From Erysipelotrichaceae bacterium (GTDB lineage: Bacteria > Bacillota_I > Bacilli_A > Erysipelotrichales > Erysipelotrichaceae), in NCBI GenBank assembly GCA_003446295.1, contig DMBB01000357.1, forward strand, positions 1 to 14,878: a stretch of DNA of 14,878 bases, read 5' to 3'. Positions within the stretch are counted from its first letter, which is position 1. Every line of letters begins with the position of its first letter. The translations under genes were made by a program, and so were the position numbers. Below, in pieces: positions 6,954 through 14,878 of the stretch. The notes under the pieces were generated by a model. It searched no databases, was not told the origin of the DNA, and saw only the letters and a program-made list of their open reading frames with translations.

Positions 6954-8232
6954 ATTCGCAGGACGCAGAATCCTGATCTGGGGATACGGCAGGGAAGGAA
7001 AGTCGACTTATGAATGGATCCGCCATCTGTGTCCGGATCTGCCGCTTGATATCACGGATGGAGGAAAAGGGCTGGATGACGCACGCAGATCGACTGTCAA
7101 TACAAGGTGCATCCGTGAGGATGAGACTGACTTCGGCAGCTATGATCTGATCATGAAATCACCGGGTATCGTACTGAAGCCCGGAATGGGAACGGAACAT
7201 ATCTGCTCACAGACAGAACTGTTTCTCAAACATCTGGGAGACCGTACGATCGGCATTACCGGCACCAAAGGCAAATCAACGACGACATCGCTGATCGCAG
7301 CTGCCCTGGCAAAAAAGTACCGTGTGCATCTGGTCGGCAACATCGGCATTCCGTGCTTCAACGCGCTGTATGATTTCGGTGATGAGGACCTTGCTGTATT
7401 CGAAATATCCTGCCACCAGCTGGAATATACCGAATACTCCCCGCATATAGCGGTCTATCTGAACCTTTTCCAGGAACATCTTGATCACTACGGAAGTTTT
7501 GAAGCATACGGAGAAGCGAAAAATCACATTTACCGGTACCAGAAACCGGGGGATATCGTGATGCTGGGCGATATGCTGGAACAGCAGAAGAAGGAATGCC
7601 CGAATGCATTGATCATCGGAAAGGATATCTATGCCGATGGAAATATCCTGCATGCAGAAAATGCTTCAGTGGAAGTGAAGGAAACAAAACTGATCGGCGC
7701 TCATAACTATACCAATCTGGCAGTAGCCTATGAAACTGCACATAACCTGTACGGAGTTTCAGATGCGGACTTCCTGGAAGCCGTCAGGGATTTTGAACCG
7801 CTGGCTCACAGACTGCAGGATCTCGGTGTGCACAAAGGGATCAGATTCGTTGATGATTCGATCTCAACGATCGGTCAGGCATGCATCAAAGCGCTGGAAT
7901 CACTGCCTCTGACAGACAGTGTTCTGATCGGCGGAATGGACCGCGGAATCGATTACACAGATCTGCGCGAATACCTGGCTGAGCGCAAAGACCTGCACGT
8001 GATCTTCATGTACGCTTCAGGCAGAAGGGTCTATGAAGAAATGCAGGCAGAACATACGGTACATGAACATATGTACTATGCAGAAGACCTGAAGGAAGCT
8101 GTCAGAAAGGCTTACGAGGTCACATCAGAAGGCCATATCTGCCTGCTGTCACCGGCCGCAAGCAGCTATGATCATTTCAAAAACTTCGAAGAACGTGGAG
8201 ATATTTTCAGAAAGCTGGCGTTTGAGTTATGA
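6928..8232 (+). CDS. murD2: UDP-MurNAc-L-Ala--L-Glu ligase MurD2 (predicted)
   Basis: A Mur ligase of 434 residues that would add glutamate to UDP-MurNAc-L-Ala using ATP in the cytoplasm. The N-terminal Rossmann region contains WGYGREGKST (18-27). The ATP loop is TGTKGKSTTT (111-120), the family His is in AHRLQ (293-297), the lysine carbamylated in MurD aligns with K198 (EAKNH), and the C-terminal signature is LLSPAASSYDHFKNFEERGD (406-425). Two places differ from ordinary MurD: DSKATN is DSISTI (310-315), and the Lys of GG.DKG is R339 (GGMDRG). Both lie where MurD holds D-glutamate, fitting a ligase with changed amino-acid preference. The start ATG 6928 lies 8 bases after GGAGGA (6914-6919), inside murL, so the two are probably translationally coupled. 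Ordinary MurD is the alternative, but the murL neighbour argues for MurD2. Confidence 0.8.
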   Translation: MNLKTWTDEFAGRRILIWGYGREGKSTYEWIRHLCPDLPLDITDGGKGLDDARRSTVNTRCIREDETDFGSYDLIMKSPGIVLKPGMGTEHICSQTELFLKHLGDRTIGITGTKGKSTTTSLIAAALAKKYRVHLVGNIGIPCFNALYDFGDEDLAVFEISCHQLEYTEYSPHIAVYLNLFQEHLDHYGSFEAYGEAKNHIYRYQKPGDIVMLGDMLEQQKKECPNALIIGKDIYADGNILHAENASVEVKETKLIGAHNYTNLAVAYETAHNLYGVSDADFLEAVRDFEPLAHRLQDLGVHKGIRFVDDSISTIGQACIKALESLPLTDSVLIGGMDRGIDYTDLREYLAERKDLHVIFMYASGRRVYEEMQAEHTVHEHMYYAEDLKEAVRKAYEVTSEGHICLLSPAASSYDHFKNFEERGDIFRKLAFEL

Positions 8233-9818
8233 CGAAAAAAATACTGAACATAGACAGCAGTGAATTGGAAAAGAAGTACGGTATCTCATCTCCTGCCGCA
8301 AAGCTGATCTGTGCAGCAGGACTGAATGATGAACAGATCAAAGATCTCCTGTCACATGATACAGATATCCTGACCTCACATAGTGAATGTGTCAGAAAGT
8401 GCTGCGAGATCCTGATGGAATGCAGGAAAAACAATACAAAAGTATTTGTCGGCGGTGATTATGATGCGGACGGCATCACATCTACCGCGATCATGAAGGA
8501 TATTCTGGACAGGCTCGGCATTGAAAACGGATATTACATCCCGGACCGTTTCAAAGAAGGCTATGGACTGAAGCCGGAAACAGTAGAACTTGCCGTAAGC
8601 AAAGGATATGGTCTGATCATAACGGTCGACAACGGCGTCAGTGCTTTTGAGGCGGTCGAAAAATGCCATGAACTCGGCGTGCCCGTGATCGTCACAGATC
8701 ACCACAGGATCGAACAGGAGGTCAAGGCCGACCTCGTCGTTCATCCGGATTATATGGAAGCTGAATTCGCATATCTCTCCGGGGCAGGGGTAGTGCTGCA
8801 GATCTCAAGAAACCTGTTCGGTGAAGTGGACAAGCATACCGCATTATGCGCCATTGCACTGCTTGGCGACGTCATGCCGCTATGGCGTCAGACGCGCCGT
8901 ATCGTGCGGAAGGGACTGGACCTGCTGAACCAGGGTATTCTGCCCTCAGTCAGCGCAATGCTGTACAACGGATCCTATGTAACGCGCTCAAGCGTGATAT
9001 TCCAGATCGTGCCGAAACTCAACAGTGTCGGACGCATGAATGACATGTCGAATGTCAATACGCTCGTACCGTTTCTGCTGAGCACAAACCAGCAGCAGAT
9101 CGACAGTTATGTCCGCCAGCTGGATAATGTCAATCAGACCAGAAAGAACCTTTCCGCGGTCATGACAAGACAGTGCGAGGATATGCTGGATGATGACCTG
9201 ATGCCTGTATTGTTCCGTGAAGACTTCCACGAAGGCATCTGCGGTCTGGCGGCAGGAAAGATCGCCAACAAAGAACACAGACCGGTGCTCGTCATGGCAA
9301 AAAGCGGGGACATGATCAAAGGAAGCGGACGCTCCGTACCTGGATTCGACATGTTTGAATTCTTCTCTGACTTTGAGGAACTGGAGAGCTTCGGGGGACA
9401 CGAACAGGCTGTCGGACTTTCCGTCAGGGAAGAATCGTTTGATTCATTCCGCAGACATGTTCAGGAAAAAATGGCCGCTGCCGGCTTCGTATTCCGGGAA
9501 CAGGAAGAAACTGCCATCCGGATCGGCTCTGACGATATGACATTGGAAAACATCCTCGATGTGGAAGCGCTCGAACCGCTTCCGAAAGAACTCGGAGACG
9601 CGCTGTTTGCGATCGAAGATCTGGTCGTGCGTGATATTTATGAATCACCGAAGATCACACGCTATCATTTCCTGAATCAGAGCGGCGGATTTGACGGACT
9701 CCTGTTTGCGTCGGTATCTCCTGCAATCAGCCAGCCCCACTGTATCTTCGGCCGTCTTTCTGTAAACAGATGGAAAACAAATGTCATTCCGCAGATTGAA
9801 ATTACCGATCTTCTGTAA
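8229..9818 (+). CDS. recJ: Single-stranded-DNA exonuclease RecJ, short form
   Basis: RecJ degrades single-stranded DNA 5' to 3' in recombination and mismatch or excision repair. The 529-residue product has the DHH phosphoesterase motifs in order: VGGDYDADGITS (74-85) with D77, D79 and D81; TVDNG (132-136) with D134; VTDHH (155-159); and GDV with D214. The second half has HEGICGLAAGKI (334-345), KGSGRSVPGFD (364-374) and FGGH (388-391), the DHHA1 region, and then a C-terminal part that would hold the OB-like fold. It is shorter than Escherichia coli RecJ (about 577) and far shorter than Bacillus RecJ (about 786), so a Bacillus-type C-terminal extension is absent. The start ATG overlaps the murD2 stop in ATGA (8229-8232), with no clear ribosome-binding site, implying coupled translation. 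Its usual neighbours secDF and apt are kept. Confidence 0.9.
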   Translation: MTKKILNIDSSELEKKYGISSPAAKLICAAGLNDEQIKDLLSHDTDILTSHSECVRKCCEILMECRKNNTKVFVGGDYDADGITSTAIMKDILDRLGIENGYYIPDRFKEGYGLKPETVELAVSKGYGLIITVDNGVSAFEAVEKCHELGVPVIVTDHHRIEQEVKADLVVHPDYMEAEFAYLSGAGVVLQISRNLFGEVDKHTALCAIALLGDVMPLWRQTRRIVRKGLDLLNQGILPSVSAMLYNGSYVTRSSVIFQIVPKLNSVGRMNDMSNVNTLVPFLLSTNQQQIDSYVRQLDNVNQTRKNLSAVMTRQCEDMLDDDLMPVLFREDFHEGICGLAAGKIANKEHRPVLVMAKSGDMIKGSGRSVPGFDMFEFFSDFEELESFGGHEQAVGLSVREESFDSFRRHVQEKMAAAGFVFREQEETAIRIGSDDMTLENILDVEALEPLPKELGDALFAIEDLVVRDIYESPKITRYHFLNQSGGFDGLLFASVSPAISQPHCIFGRLSVNRWKTNVIPQIEITDLL

Positions 9819-9843
9819 ACAAAAATATAAAAAAGTGTATAAT
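9814..9843 (+). promoter_or_regulatory. Probable apt promoter
   Basis: A consensus TATAAT lies at 9838-9843 in the short gap after recJ. The best -35 is TGTAAA at 9814-9819 with an 18-base spacer, a weak match overlapping the recJ stop codon. The surrounding DNA is A/T-rich. Transcription would start near 9850, about 29 bases before the apt start. Confidence 0.5.
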
Positions 9844-9878
9844 ACTTTTATTCATTCGTTCTTAAAAAGGAGGAACAT

Positions 9879-10406
9879 ATGTCTCTCGATCTTACACAGT
9901 ATATCGCTTCAATCAAAGATTTCCCGACAGAAGGAATCATGTTCCGTGATGTTACGCCGATTGTAGACAATCCTGAAGCATATCACGAAGCGGTCCGTTT
10001 GATCGCTGATTATGCAAGAGAAAGAAAAGCAGACCTGATCTGCGGACCCGAAAGCCGCGGCTTTGTATTCGGCTGTCCTGTTGCCTATGAACTCGGACTC
10101 GGTTTTGCTATGGTCAGAAAACCCGGCAAGCTTCCGAGAGAGACAGTTTCCTGCAAATACGATCTCGAGTACGGTTCAAACGAACTGTTCATGCATAAGG
10201 ATTCCGTCAAGCCCGGACAGCGTGTAGTAGTCGTAGACGACCTGCTCGCTACCGGCGGTACAGCAATGGCTACAGCCAAAATGATCGAAGAACTCGGCGG
10301 CGTTGTAGCTGGTTTTGCATTCATCATTGAACTGGAAGGTCTGCCCGGCAGGGAGAACCTGAAAGACTATGATGTATTCGCTGCAACGGTGATGACAGAC
10401 AAGTAA
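9879..10406 (+). CDS. apt: Adenine phosphoribosyltransferase
   Basis: Apt makes AMP from adenine and PRPP in purine salvage in the cytoplasm. At 175 residues it has the usual length (about 170-180). The features are [13 protein letters not shown] (15-27), typical of the N-terminus; GPESRGF (56-62); the flexible hood segment [10 protein letters not shown] (80-89); and the PRPP-binding loop [14 protein letters not shown] (116-129), which is unaltered. The start ATG 9879 has a strong AAGGAGG at 9867-9873, 5 bases away. A TATAAT upstream and an intrinsic terminator right after the stop indicate that it can be made as its own short transcript. Its place between recJ and rel is a familiar Gram-positive arrangement. 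By consuming PRPP and making AMP it feeds the same purine pool on which the neighbouring Rel enzyme draws. Confidence 0.97.
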   Translation: MSLDLTQYIASIKDFPTEGIMFRDVTPIVDNPEAYHEAVRLIADYARERKADLICGPESRGFVFGCPVAYELGLGFAMVRKPGKLPRETVSCKYDLEYGSNELFMHKDSVKPGQRVVVVDDLLATGGTAMATAKMIEELGGVVAGFAFIIELEGLPGRENLKDYDVFAATVMTDK

Positions 10407-10417
10407 CAAATGTCCTG

Positions 10418-10443
10418 AACCGGAGAGCGATCTCCGGTTTTTT
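10418..10443 (+). terminator. Intrinsic terminator after apt
   Basis: AACCGGAGA (10418-10426) and TCTCCGGTT (10431-10439) form a perfect 9 bp stem with a GCGA tetraloop, followed by a run of six T (10438-10443). It lies 12 bases after the apt stop and only 31 bases before the rel start codon, so rel expression needs read-through or a promoter buried in this gap or in apt. Confidence 0.92.
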
Positions 10444-10474
10444 CTGAACTGCATAAAGGAAGGAGGGGTGCTCA

Positions 10475-12673
10475 GTGGCTGCACATAAATCAATGACGCG
10501 TGACGATGTCATGAACGAAGTCGGCAAATACATAACAAATCCGGAAAGTATCGCACTGGTCACAAAAGCGGCTGACTATGCCTATGAGCATCACGCAGGG
10601 CAGTTCCGCAAGAGCGGCGAACCTTATACGATTCATCTGGACAACGTGGCATATATTCTTGCAGAATTACGCTGCGGACCGAAAACGGTCGCAGCCGGTT
10701 TTCTGCATGACACGATCGAAGATACGGGCATCACAAAAGAGGAACTCCAGGAAGAATTCGATGAAGAGATCGCCGACCTGGTAGAAGCGGTCACCAAGAT
10801 CGGTGCCCTGAAGTTCCGTGATAAAAACGATCCGGAATATCAGGCAGCCAATCACCGCAAGATCTTCATCGCAATGGCAAAGGACGTCCGCGTCATTCTG
10901 ATCAAGCTGGCTGACCGTCTGCACAATATGAGAACACTTGAATTCCAGCCGGCTGCTTCACAGAAGCGCATTTCACAGGAAACACTGGATGTGTATGCGC
11001 CGATCGCGCATCGTCTTGGTATCAGTGCCATTAAAAACGAACTGGAAGATCTCTGCTTCCTGTATCTGAATCCCGATGAATATCATCGCATTGCGCATCT
11101 CGTAGAAGCCAAGAAGGCAGAACGTGATGAAAGCGTGCAGCGCATGATCTCGGATATCACAAAGCTTCTGACAGAACACAATCTTGAGTTCCGCATATTC
11201 GGAAGATCCAAGCATCTGTATTCGATCTATCACAAGATGGTATCCAAGCAGAAGCGGTTTGATGAGATCCTGGACCTGCTTGCGATCAGGATCGTTACCA
11301 AAACAGAACTCAACTGCTATGAGATCCTCGGATATATCCATGCGACGTATCCGCCGATCCAGGGCAGACTGAAAGATTATATTGCAGTACCGAAACAGAA
11401 CATGTACCAGTCGATCCACACCACGATCATCGGCGTCAACGGAAAGATCTTTGAAGTACAGATCCGTACAGAAGACATGGACGCTGTCGCTGAAAGGGGT
11501 GTTGCCGCACACTGGAGATACAAGGAAGGAAACCGGTATGATGCCAGGACCGAACAGAAGGAGATCGAAGAAAAGCTCTCCTGGTTCCGTGATTTCTCTG
11601 ATTTCGCGGAAGACAACGAGTCCGCAAGTGAATACATGGATTCCCTCCGCCGTGACGTATTCGAAACAAGTGTTTATGTCATGACGCCGATGGGCAGGGT
11701 CATAGACCTGCCGACCGGCGCAACACCGATCGACTTTGCCTACCGTGTTCACACAGAAGTCGGACATACCGCAGTCGGTGCGATCGTCAATGATGCAATG
11801 GTTCCGCTGAATACGGAACTGCACACAGGCGATATTGTCCAGATCAGGACAATGAAGGGAACAGGCCCCTCTGAAGACTGGCTGAAGATCGTCAAGACCA
11901 ACCAGGCCAGAAACAAGATCCGTGCCTACCTCCAGCATAAAGAAAACGAGAAGAAGGCGGAAAAGATACCGACCGGTGAAAAGATGCTGATCGAAGAACT
12001 GAAGAAACGCAGCTTCGATCCCGATGAGTATCTGGAAAAAAGACGTCTGGAAGCAGCGCTCCCTGAATTCAAGCTCAAAGATATCAACGATCTGTTCTAT
12101 GCGATCGCTGTCAAATCAGTCAATCCGGTCAAAGTCGTTGAAAAACTGACCAATGAAAAACGCAGCGCACCCGAGGAAATGCTTTCCAGGATCCTCGCGC
12201 GTGAAGCTCCGAAGAAAAAGCAGACCTCCGCAAACGGCATCATCGTGCCCGGCATCGAGTCAATGAAGCTGGCGCTTGCACAGTGCTGCTGCCCGGTCTA
12301 CGGGGATGAGATCCGCGGCTATATTACAAAAGGCGAGGGCGTTAAAGTCCATCGTGCCGACTGTCAGAATATTGCCGGCATGAAGCAGAGAATGATCGAT
12401 GTCCAATGGGACAACGAAGATGTCGAACGGCAGTATGAAAGCAACCTGACGATCATAGCACATGACAGAAACTTCCTGCTGACGGATATCGTAACCTGCA
12501 CATCACAGTTCAAAACACCCATGAATACCGTCAACGCGGCAGTCAACCGGGAAAACCTGACAACAACGATCAAGATGAATGTTTCGGTTCATAACCTGGA
12601 CCAGCTCAGAAATCTGATCGCGAATCTCAGAAAAGTAGAATCTGTGATCACAGTGGAACGGAATTCGCATTAA
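10475..12673 (+). CDS. rel: Bifunctional (p)ppGpp synthetase/hydrolase (Rel)
   Basis: Rel makes and removes the stringent-response alarmone (p)ppGpp, sensing uncharged tRNA on starved ribosomes. The 732-residue protein has the long RSH layout. The hydrolase HD domain (about 30-155) keeps H54, HD at 78-79, ED at 82-83 and D147 in ADRLHN. The synthetase domain (about 240-350) has GRSKHLYSIYHKM (243-255), RFDE (261-264) and E327 in FEVQIRT. RFDE is the charge type of bifunctional Gram-positive enzymes, not the EFDD of synthetase-only RelA. TGS spans about 398-460, the zinc-finger region has CCC (604-606), H626 and C630, and a C-terminal ACT domain spans about 655-730. All active-site residues I can check are present. 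The start is GTG at 10475, 8 bases after AAGGAGG (10460-10466). An in-frame ATG at 10493 is too far from that site. Confidence 0.96.
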   Translation: MAAHKSMTRDDVMNEVGKYITNPESIALVTKAADYAYEHHAGQFRKSGEPYTIHLDNVAYILAELRCGPKTVAAGFLHDTIEDTGITKEELQEEFDEEIADLVEAVTKIGALKFRDKNDPEYQAANHRKIFIAMAKDVRVILIKLADRLHNMRTLEFQPAASQKRISQETLDVYAPIAHRLGISAIKNELEDLCFLYLNPDEYHRIAHLVEAKKAERDESVQRMISDITKLLTEHNLEFRIFGRSKHLYSIYHKMVSKQKRFDEILDLLAIRIVTKTELNCYEILGYIHATYPPIQGRLKDYIAVPKQNMYQSIHTTIIGVNGKIFEVQIRTEDMDAVAERGVAAHWRYKEGNRYDARTEQKEIEEKLSWFRDFSDFAEDNESASEYMDSLRRDVFETSVYVMTPMGRVIDLPTGATPIDFAYRVHTEVGHTAVGAIVNDAMVPLNTELHTGDIVQIRTMKGTGPSEDWLKIVKTNQARNKIRAYLQHKENEKKAEKIPTGEKMLIEELKKRSFDPDEYLEKRRLEAALPEFKLKDINDLFYAIAVKSVNPVKVVEKLTNEKRSAPEEMLSRILAREAPKKKQTSANGIIVPGIESMKLALAQCCCPVYGDEIRGYITKGEGVKVHRADCQNIAGMKQRMIDVQWDNEDVERQYESNLTIIAHDRNFLLTDIVTCTSQFKTPMNTVNAAVNRENLTTTIKMNVSVHNLDQLRNLIANLRKVESVITVERNSH

Positions 12674-12676
12674 CAC

Positions 12677-12705
12677 TTGAGCAAATTGTCCCGCAAGGGT
12701 ATAAT
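12677..12705 (+). promoter_or_regulatory. Promoter of the hisS-aspS T-box transcript
   Basis: TTGAGC (12677-12682) and a perfect TATAAT (12700-12705) are 17 bases apart. It begins 4 bases after the rel stop codon. Transcription would start near 12712, at the 5' end of the T-box leader. This is the best SigA-type promoter in the window. Confidence 0.88.
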
Positions 12706-12711
12706 TCCTGT

Positions 12712-12934
12712 TGTAAATTTGATGACAAAGAGATCTCCGGCGGACGACGGAAAAGCGACGGTGGCATGGTGAAAGCACCGGTCTGAACCCTGAGAAAGAC
12801 ACTTTCGAGAAGATGTCCTGAACGATCAGTAGGGACGTCCGCAGACCTGCGTTAAAGGATCAAGCGCATGACTATGTCATGAACTAAGGTGGTACCGCGC
12901 AAACAGCGTCCTTGGATCAAAGGGCGCTTTTTTT
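12712..12934 (+). promoter_or_regulatory. T-box riboswitch, His (and possibly Asp) type, upstream of hisS-aspS
   Basis: This leader reads the charging of tRNA and controls hisS and aspS. The T-box core AAGGTGGTACCGCG lies at 12886-12899, with TGGT (12890-12893) for the tRNA acceptor end. A perfect 6 bp hairpin CATGAC-TAT-GTCATG (12867-12881) directly before it fits Stem III. The specifier region reads GACAC at 12798-12802: CAC (12800-12802) is a His codon and overlaps GAC (12798-12800), an Asp codon. These are exactly the amino acids of the two genes downstream. The specifier lies after a GGTGG-containing hairpin (about 12759-12782) and a GAAC, as in Stem I. I did not fold the full leader. 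T-box identity is certain from the core; dual reading is inferred. Confidence 0.94.
12905..12934 (+). terminator. T-box terminator of hisS leader
   Basis: AGCGTCCTT (12905-12913) pairs with AAGGGCGCT (12920-12928), 9 bp with one T-G wobble, followed by seven T (12928-12934). It lies 5 bases after the T-box core and is the regulated terminator that uncharged tRNA prevents from forming. Confidence 0.92.
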
Positions 12935-12954
12935 ACCAGAAGAGGAGGAATGAA

Positions 12955-14220
12955 ATGAGTTATCAGACACCCCGCGGAACATATGATATTCTCCCCGATG
13001 AGATCGGTGCATGGCACGAGATGGAAGACATCATCCGTGATGTCACGGAAAAATACCGTTACCGGGAGATCCGCACACCGTATTTCGAAGATACATCTGT
13101 CTTTGCCAGAGAAAATGATTCTTCGGATATGGTAAACAAAGAGATGTATACATTTACACCCGGGTCAGATTCCTACACGCTGCGTCCGGAAGGAACAGCA
13201 GGTGTGATCCGTGCCTTCGACCAGCATAAGCTGTACGGTTCGATGGAACTCCCCGCAAAGTTCTACTACATGGGACCGATGTTCCGCCACGAACGTCCGC
13301 AGAAGGGCAGACAGCGCCAGTTCACACAGTTCGGTGTAGAAACGATCGGCGTCAAAAGTCCTCTGGTCGATGCTGAAACGATCGCGCTCGGAATCGATAT
13401 CGTAAAGCGCATGGGCATTTCCAGCGTCAAGGTACAGATCAATACGCTCGGTGATGACGCAAGCCGCGCAGCCTACAGAGAAGCTCTGCTTGCACACTTT
13501 GCGCCGCACCTTGATGAGCTCTGCCCTGACTGCAGCAGACGCTATCAGCAGAACCCGCTGCGCATCCTTGACTGCAAGGTCGACCATGACAAACCTGCAT
13601 TAAAGGAAGCACCGCGTCTGAGCGATTATCTGAATGAAGAATCCAGAGAGTATTTCAGACAGGTGCTCGAAGCACTGGACGGAATGGGCATTGAATATGA
13701 AGTCGATGACAGACTGGTCAGAGGCCTTGATTACTATACACACACAGTATTCGAAGTACAGTCCACAAGACCTGATTCCGGCGCACAGGCAACGATCTTC
13801 GCAGGCGGCAGATACGACCATCTGGTAGAGTATTTCGGAGGTCCTGAAATGTCCGGCATGGGCTTTGCGATCGGACTTGAAAGGCTGCTTGATCTCGCCA
13901 AAAAAGACGGGTTTACGCCGAAAGAAACCAATAACGCTGATATTTATGTGATCTCACTGGGAAATACAGGCAGCACGCCTCTGCAGGTCGTTCAGCAACT
14001 CAGACATGATGGCTTTGTAGCTGAGGCAAATCTCACAGCAAGATCACTGAAAGCACAGTTCAAGAGCTCCGACAGAGCAAACGCAAAATATACTGTCATC
14101 ATCGGTGAAGAGGAGCTGAAGAACGGGGCAGTCAACGTGAAATGCGCAGCAGATAAAACACAGAAAACAGTCAGGCTTGAAGAACTGACAGATACAATCA
14201 GAGAATGGGAGAAAAACTGA
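12955..14220 (+). CDS. hisS: Histidine--tRNA ligase
   Basis: This class II synthetase charges tRNA-His in the cytoplasm. At 421 residues it has the usual bacterial length. The N-terminus [10 protein letters not shown] (5-14) is typical. Motif 2 lies in [14 protein letters not shown] (110-123), the histidine-recognition segment is [14 protein letters not shown] (254-267), and motif 3 is [11 protein letters not shown] (301-311). The anticodon-binding domain follows from about 328. The start is ATG 12955, 6 bases after AGAGGAGG (12941-12948). The frame stays open upstream only through the T-box and its terminator, and an ATG at 12950 hits a stop at once. It is transcribed behind the His/Asp T-box. 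Its TGA overlaps the aspS ATG by one base, so the two synthetases form an operon. Confidence 0.97.
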   Translation: MSYQTPRGTYDILPDEIGAWHEMEDIIRDVTEKYRYREIRTPYFEDTSVFARENDSSDMVNKEMYTFTPGSDSYTLRPEGTAGVIRAFDQHKLYGSMELPAKFYYMGPMFRHERPQKGRQRQFTQFGVETIGVKSPLVDAETIALGIDIVKRMGISSVKVQINTLGDDASRAAYREALLAHFAPHLDELCPDCSRRYQQNPLRILDCKVDHDKPALKEAPRLSDYLNEESREYFRQVLEALDGMGIEYEVDDRLVRGLDYYTHTVFEVQSTRPDSGAQATIFAGGRYDHLVEYFGGPEMSGMGFAIGLERLLDLAKKDGFTPKETNNADIYVISLGNTGSTPLQVVQQLRHDGFVAEANLTARSLKAQFKSSDRANAKYTVIIGEEELKNGAVNVKCAADKTQKTVRLEELTDTIREWEKN

Positions 14221-14878
14221 TGGAAAGAACATGCAGAAACGGAACCCTGCGCCTGAGCGATGCAGGGAAACAGGTAACACTGATCGGATGGGTCAGCAGA
14301 AGAAGAAACCTGGGAGCGCTGGTATTTGTTGACCTGCGCGACAGAAGCGGTATCGTACAGATCGTCTTTGACGAAAATCTGAGCCCGCAGGTAAAGGAAG
14401 TCAGAAGCGAATACATCCTGCAGGTAACAGGTACCGTACAGGAGCGCGGACAGCACAACCCTAAGCTGGCTACAGGTGAGATCGAAGTTCATGCAGAGAG
14501 CGTAAAGATCATCAACTCTGCAGAAACTCCGCCGATCACGATCGCAGACGACACAGATACACTGGAAGATACCAGACTGAAATACAGATATCTTGATCTG
14601 AGAAGACCTGTACTCCAGAACAATATGATCCTGCGTCATAAGATCTGCATGATCGCAAGAAATACGCTGGATGCAGAAGGCTTCATTGAAGTCGAAACAC
14701 CGATCCTTGCAAGAAGCACCCCGGAAGGCGCAAGAGACTACCTCGTGCCTTCACGTATCTACAACGGCAAGTTCTGGGCACTGCCGCAGTCACCGCAGAT
14801 CTACAAGCAGCTGCTGATGATCGGCGGACTGGAACGTTACTTCCAGATTGCAAGATGCTTCCGTGATGAAGACCTGCG
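14220..14878 (+). CDS. aspS: Aspartate--tRNA ligase, N-terminal part (cut by window edge)
   Basis: The gene starts at ATG 14220, sharing one base with the hisS stop; GGGAG (14207-14211) is 8 bases upstream. The window holds 219 codons and then ends, against about 590 for the full bacterial enzyme, so the truncation is only the window boundary. The N-terminal OB-fold anticodon-binding domain is visible ([20 protein letters not shown], 22-41). The class II core begins with [20 protein letters not shown] and QSPQIYKQ, ending near motif 2 ([10 protein letters not shown]). Residue 31 is Leu, where enzymes that also charge tRNA-Asn often have His. This hints at an Asp-specific enzyme, but one residue is weak evidence. 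The bacterial insertion domain and motif 3 lie beyond the edge. Confidence 0.95.
   Translation, partial: MERTCRNGTLRLSDAGKQVTLIGWVSRRRNLGALVFVDLRDRSGIVQIVFDENLSPQVKEVRSEYILQVTGTVQERGQHNPKLATGEIEVHAESVKIINSAETPPITIADDTDTLEDTRLKYRYLDLRRPVLQNNMILRHKICMIARNTLDAEGFIEVETPILARSTPEGARDYLVPSRIYNGKFWALPQSPQIYKQLLMIGGLERYFQIARCFRDEDL

Noticed and set aside
10973..11938. Long minus-strand open frame (321 codons) opposite rel
   Set aside because: It is fully antisense to well-conserved Rel coding sequence and resembles no protein I know; it is Cys- and Phe-rich in the way reverse-strand shadows are. There is no supporting promoter or ribosome-binding site.
13992..14639. Minus-strand open frame (215 codons) opposite hisS/aspS
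   Set aside because: It is antisense to two clear synthetase genes, with low-complexity Ser/Cys-rich composition and no recognisable domain.
14220..14878. aspS as a truncated pseudogene
   Set aside because: The frame is open to the last base and conserved motifs continue to the edge; it is cut only by the window boundary.

Overview
The window reads as a housekeeping chromosomal segment of a low-to-moderate GC Gram-positive bacterium (Bacillota). The evidence is two tRNA-sensing T-box leaders, a ComN-type small protein next to a fused SecDF, strong Shine-Dalgarno sites, and the order secDF ... recJ-apt-rel-hisS-aspS. A member of the Erysipelotrichia or a relative is a tentative guess; nothing in the window is decisive. 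All convincing genes lie on the + strand, and I see no mobile element, CRISPR array, tRNA or rRNA.

Layout. Positions 1-384 hold a possible tail of an upstream gene and then a threonine-type T-box leader controlling thrS (a threonyl-tRNA synthetase that lacks the usual N-terminal TGS domain). A separate extended -10 promoter precedes comN and secDF, which end at a GC-rich hairpin. From 4848 to 9818 four genes follow closely: a HAD-family phosphatase, murL, murD2 and a short recJ. The last three are coupled by a 26-base overlap (murL/murD2) and a 4-base overlap (murD2/recJ). apt has its own -10 box and a strong intrinsic terminator. A bifunctional (p)ppGpp synthetase/hydrolase gene (rel) follows. 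A consensus promoter directly behind the rel stop codon starts a second T-box leader that controls hisS and aspS; aspS runs off the right edge.

How the genes work together. The segment combines tRNA charging (thrS, hisS, aspS), sensing of uncharged tRNA (two T-boxes at the RNA level, Rel at the ribosome), purine salvage (apt), protein export (secDF), DNA repair (recJ) and cell-wall precursor synthesis (murD2, murL). The most notable system is the murL-murD2 pair. It predicts that L-glutamate is first added to UDP-MurNAc-L-Ala and then epimerised to D-glutamate on the nucleotide precursor, instead of free D-glutamate being made by a racemase and added by MurD.

Other points of interest are a SecDF that appears to have lost two of the three conserved charged proton-relay residues, and a hisS-aspS T-box whose specifier region contains overlapping Asp and His codons (GACAC), matching the two genes downstream.
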